NCBI GenBank assembly: GCA_023439045.1
Contig: JAEXOY010000045.1
Coordinates: forward strand, 124,001 to 188,000
Length of the DNA: 64,000 bases
DNA from: Bacillota bacterium
Lineage (GTDB): Bacteria > Bacillota > Clostridia > Acetivibrionales > DSM-1351
Direction: 5' to 3'
This document shows positions 62,785 to 64,000 of this stretch, piece by piece. A model generated the notes under the pieces. That model had not been told where the DNA came from and ran no database searches. It worked only from the letters and a program-made list of their open reading frames with translations. The first letter of the stretch is position 1. Every line of letters starts with the position of its first letter. Made by a program: the position numbers and the translations under genes.

Positions 62785-63054
62785 TTAAATATTAGCAATT
62801 TCGTTTATAAAACCAGATCTCTTCTGTAATGTAACAGACGAAATAGGAGATAAATAAATCTTACTTTTTTTATCAGTCTCAGTTATTATAAAAGACTTAG
62901 GCAAGTCATAAGAGATACTCTCAATAAATCCCTCTTCCTCAGCAACTTTAAGAAATTCCTTTGTATCCTTTGAGGTAGTTGTAGTATCTATATCCATAAT
63001 TGCAATTACGTTTTTTATTGGAATAACAACATCTCCACCTATATGCAAAAACAT
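62785..63054 (-). CDS. remB: RemB-like (DUF370) extracellular matrix regulator
   Basis: About 89 residues. The ATG at 63054 lies eight bases after GGGAGG; the ATG at 63060 is too close to it. MFLHIGGDVVIPIKNVIAIMD is, in two parts, the DUF370 signature. RemB/YaaB relatives lie between recF and gyrB in Firmicutes, as here. RemA in Bacillus activates biofilm matrix genes; the role of RemB is less clear. Confidence 0.92.
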   Translation of the reverse strand: MFLHIGGDVVIPIKNVIAIMDIDTTTTSKDTKEFLKVAEEEGFIESISYDLPKSFIITETDKKSKIYLSPISSVTLQKRSGFINEIANI

Positions 63055-63119
63055 TACCATGTCCTCCCATGAACGTCTAATCTTAATTTTACCCTAACTA
63101 ATAAATTATTGCAAACTTA

Positions 63120-64000
63120 TCATTTGACAATATTTCCGCTTACAACTCTAAAATACTTTGATGATTTTTCGGTAACCTCTCTAAATTGTTCACCATTTGT
63201 ACATGTAATAAAGGTTTGAACACCTTTTATACTGTTCAATAAATATTTTTGCCTACTATCATCAAGTTCAGACATAACATCATCTAATAGTAGTATTGGC
63301 ATTTCCCCCGTCTCTTTATGAATGAGCTCTATCTCGGCAATCTTCAGAGATAATACAGCTGAGCGTTGCTGTCCCTGAGAGCCATATTGCTTTATACTTT
63401 TGCTATTTATTAAAATATCATAATCATCCCTATGTGGTCCATAATTTGTGTATCCAGTAGCAATATCTCTTTGTAAGCATTTTTCCAAATAATTTAAATA
63501 AGTATCAATAATATGACTTTTATCATAAATTTCCCCAAAATCAAAGCTACTATCATAATTAAAAGAAATTAATTCTAAGTCATCAGATAAGAATTTATGC
63601 TGCTTTGCAGCCAAATCTGATAATTTATCTGCAAATTTTTTTCTCTCCACAATAATTGTTGCAGCACACTGTGCCAATCTATAATCCCATACAGATACAG
63701 TATCTTTCAAATTATTATATTGAGATAGATTTTTTAAAAGAGAATTTCTCTGCTTTAAGATTTTCGATAAGTTTTGTAATTCAAAAAAATAAGAAGGTTT
63801 AATTTGACTAAGTGTAATATCAACAAATCTCCTTCTTTCACCTGGCCCTTGCTTTATAATAAGTAAATCCTCAGGTGAAAAAATAACGGCATACAAATTT
63901 CCCATTAATGATCCTATTTTTTTTATAGGAATCTCGTTTATTCTAATCTGTTTTTTTTGATTATTAAAAAATTTAATTTCAATTGCTTTATCCATGCCTG
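63120..64000 (-). CDS. recF: DNA replication and repair protein RecF, 5' end beyond window
   Basis: The frame is open to the right edge, so the first ATG in the window (63995) is internal. Compared with the family's 360-370 aa, about 70-75 N-terminal residues with Walker A are missing. Present are VIFSPEDLLIIKQGPGERRRFVD, the ABC signature region QGQQRSAVLSLKIAEIE, and Walker B PILLLDDVMSELD. RecF loads RecA at gaps with RecO and RecR. It is the gene order recF-remB-gyrB that marks the origin neighbourhood. Confidence 0.95.
   Translation of the reverse strand, partial: GMDKAIEIKFFNNQKKQIRINEIPIKKIGSLMGNLYAVIFSPEDLLIIKQGPGERRRFVDITLSQIKPSYFFELQNLSKILKQRNSLLKNLSQYNNLKDTVSVWDYRLAQCAATIIVERKKFADKLSDLAAKQHKFLSDDLELISFNYDSSFDFGEIYDKSHIIDTYLNYLEKCLQRDIATGYTNYGPHRDDYDILINSKSIKQYGSQGQQRSAVLSLKIAEIELIHKETGEMPILLLDDVMSELDDSRQKYLLNSIKGVQTFITCTNGEQFREVTEKSSKYFRVVSGNIVK

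Overview
The window looks like chromosome from a spore-forming, anaerobic, low-GC clostridium of the cellulolytic Ruminiclostridium/Acetivibrio type. This is inferred from gene content and order, not from a database match. Supporting genes are a four-subunit pyruvate:ferredoxin oxidoreductase, formate-tetrahydrofolate ligase, sporulation genes (a SPOCS/LysM protein, a BofA-like protein, a CotS-like protein, a YabG remnant), veg, remB, parAB with parS sites, and AT-rich intergenic DNA. The right end is origin-proximal: recF (cut by the window edge), remB, gyrB, a parS-bearing gap, parA and parB all read leftwards.

Layout from left to right. 1-16026: one long leftward type IV pilus operon, pilB-pilT-pilM-pilC-pilA-prepilin-pilN-pilO-prepilin-large PilX-like protein, then a lipoprotein and an S-layer-homology protein that runs off the left edge. 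16143-20253: a DUF4234 membrane protein and an ABC transporter/two-component operon. 20559-23198: tRNA-Arg(CCT), a short-chain dehydrogenase, an odd GC-rich element and a MATE transporter. 23562-26610: two rightward peptidase genes (oligoendopeptidase F and an M29 aminopeptidase). 26735-31150: a NlpC/P60-like lipoprotein with altered catalytic residues and a YhaN/YhaO (SbcCD-like) pair. 31257-38649: a leftward operon of AAA+ ATPase, PspA, a two-TM coiled-coil protein, FapA, a GAF protein and AcpS. 38806-43118: a YabG remnant, veg, SPOCS/LysM, ispE and a GntR regulator, which resembles the Bacillus yabG-veg-sspF-ispE neighbourhood. 43324-50238: fhs, aldehyde dehydrogenase, CotS-like kinase, DUF554, and an ECF sigma/anti-sigma pair. 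50365-53405: porGDAB. 53738-59980: small membrane proteins, a HAD phosphatase, pssA, two tRNA-Ser genes, a TPR protein, DUF4446, parB and parA. 59981-64000: parS cluster, gyrB, remB, recF.

Two themes stand out. First, at four unrelated genes (M29 aminopeptidase, SPOCS/LysM, HAD phosphatase, parA) a short tandem repeat starts in or at the stop codon and extends into the intergenic DNA, so the last codons and/or the stop are copied over and over. Second, the AAA+/PspA/coiled-coil/FapA/GAF operon looks like an uncharacterised envelope system in which a PspA (ESCRT-III-like) protein is paired with a Vps4-like AAA+ ATPase. The 831-bp gyrB-parA gap also carries four identical 16-bp parS palindromes, three in a repeated block and one inside the gyrB terminator hairpin.

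Start sites were moved from the longest reading frame wherever a Shine-Dalgarno sequence supported a downstream ATG, GTG or TTG. All functional assignments rest on motifs and context read by eye.
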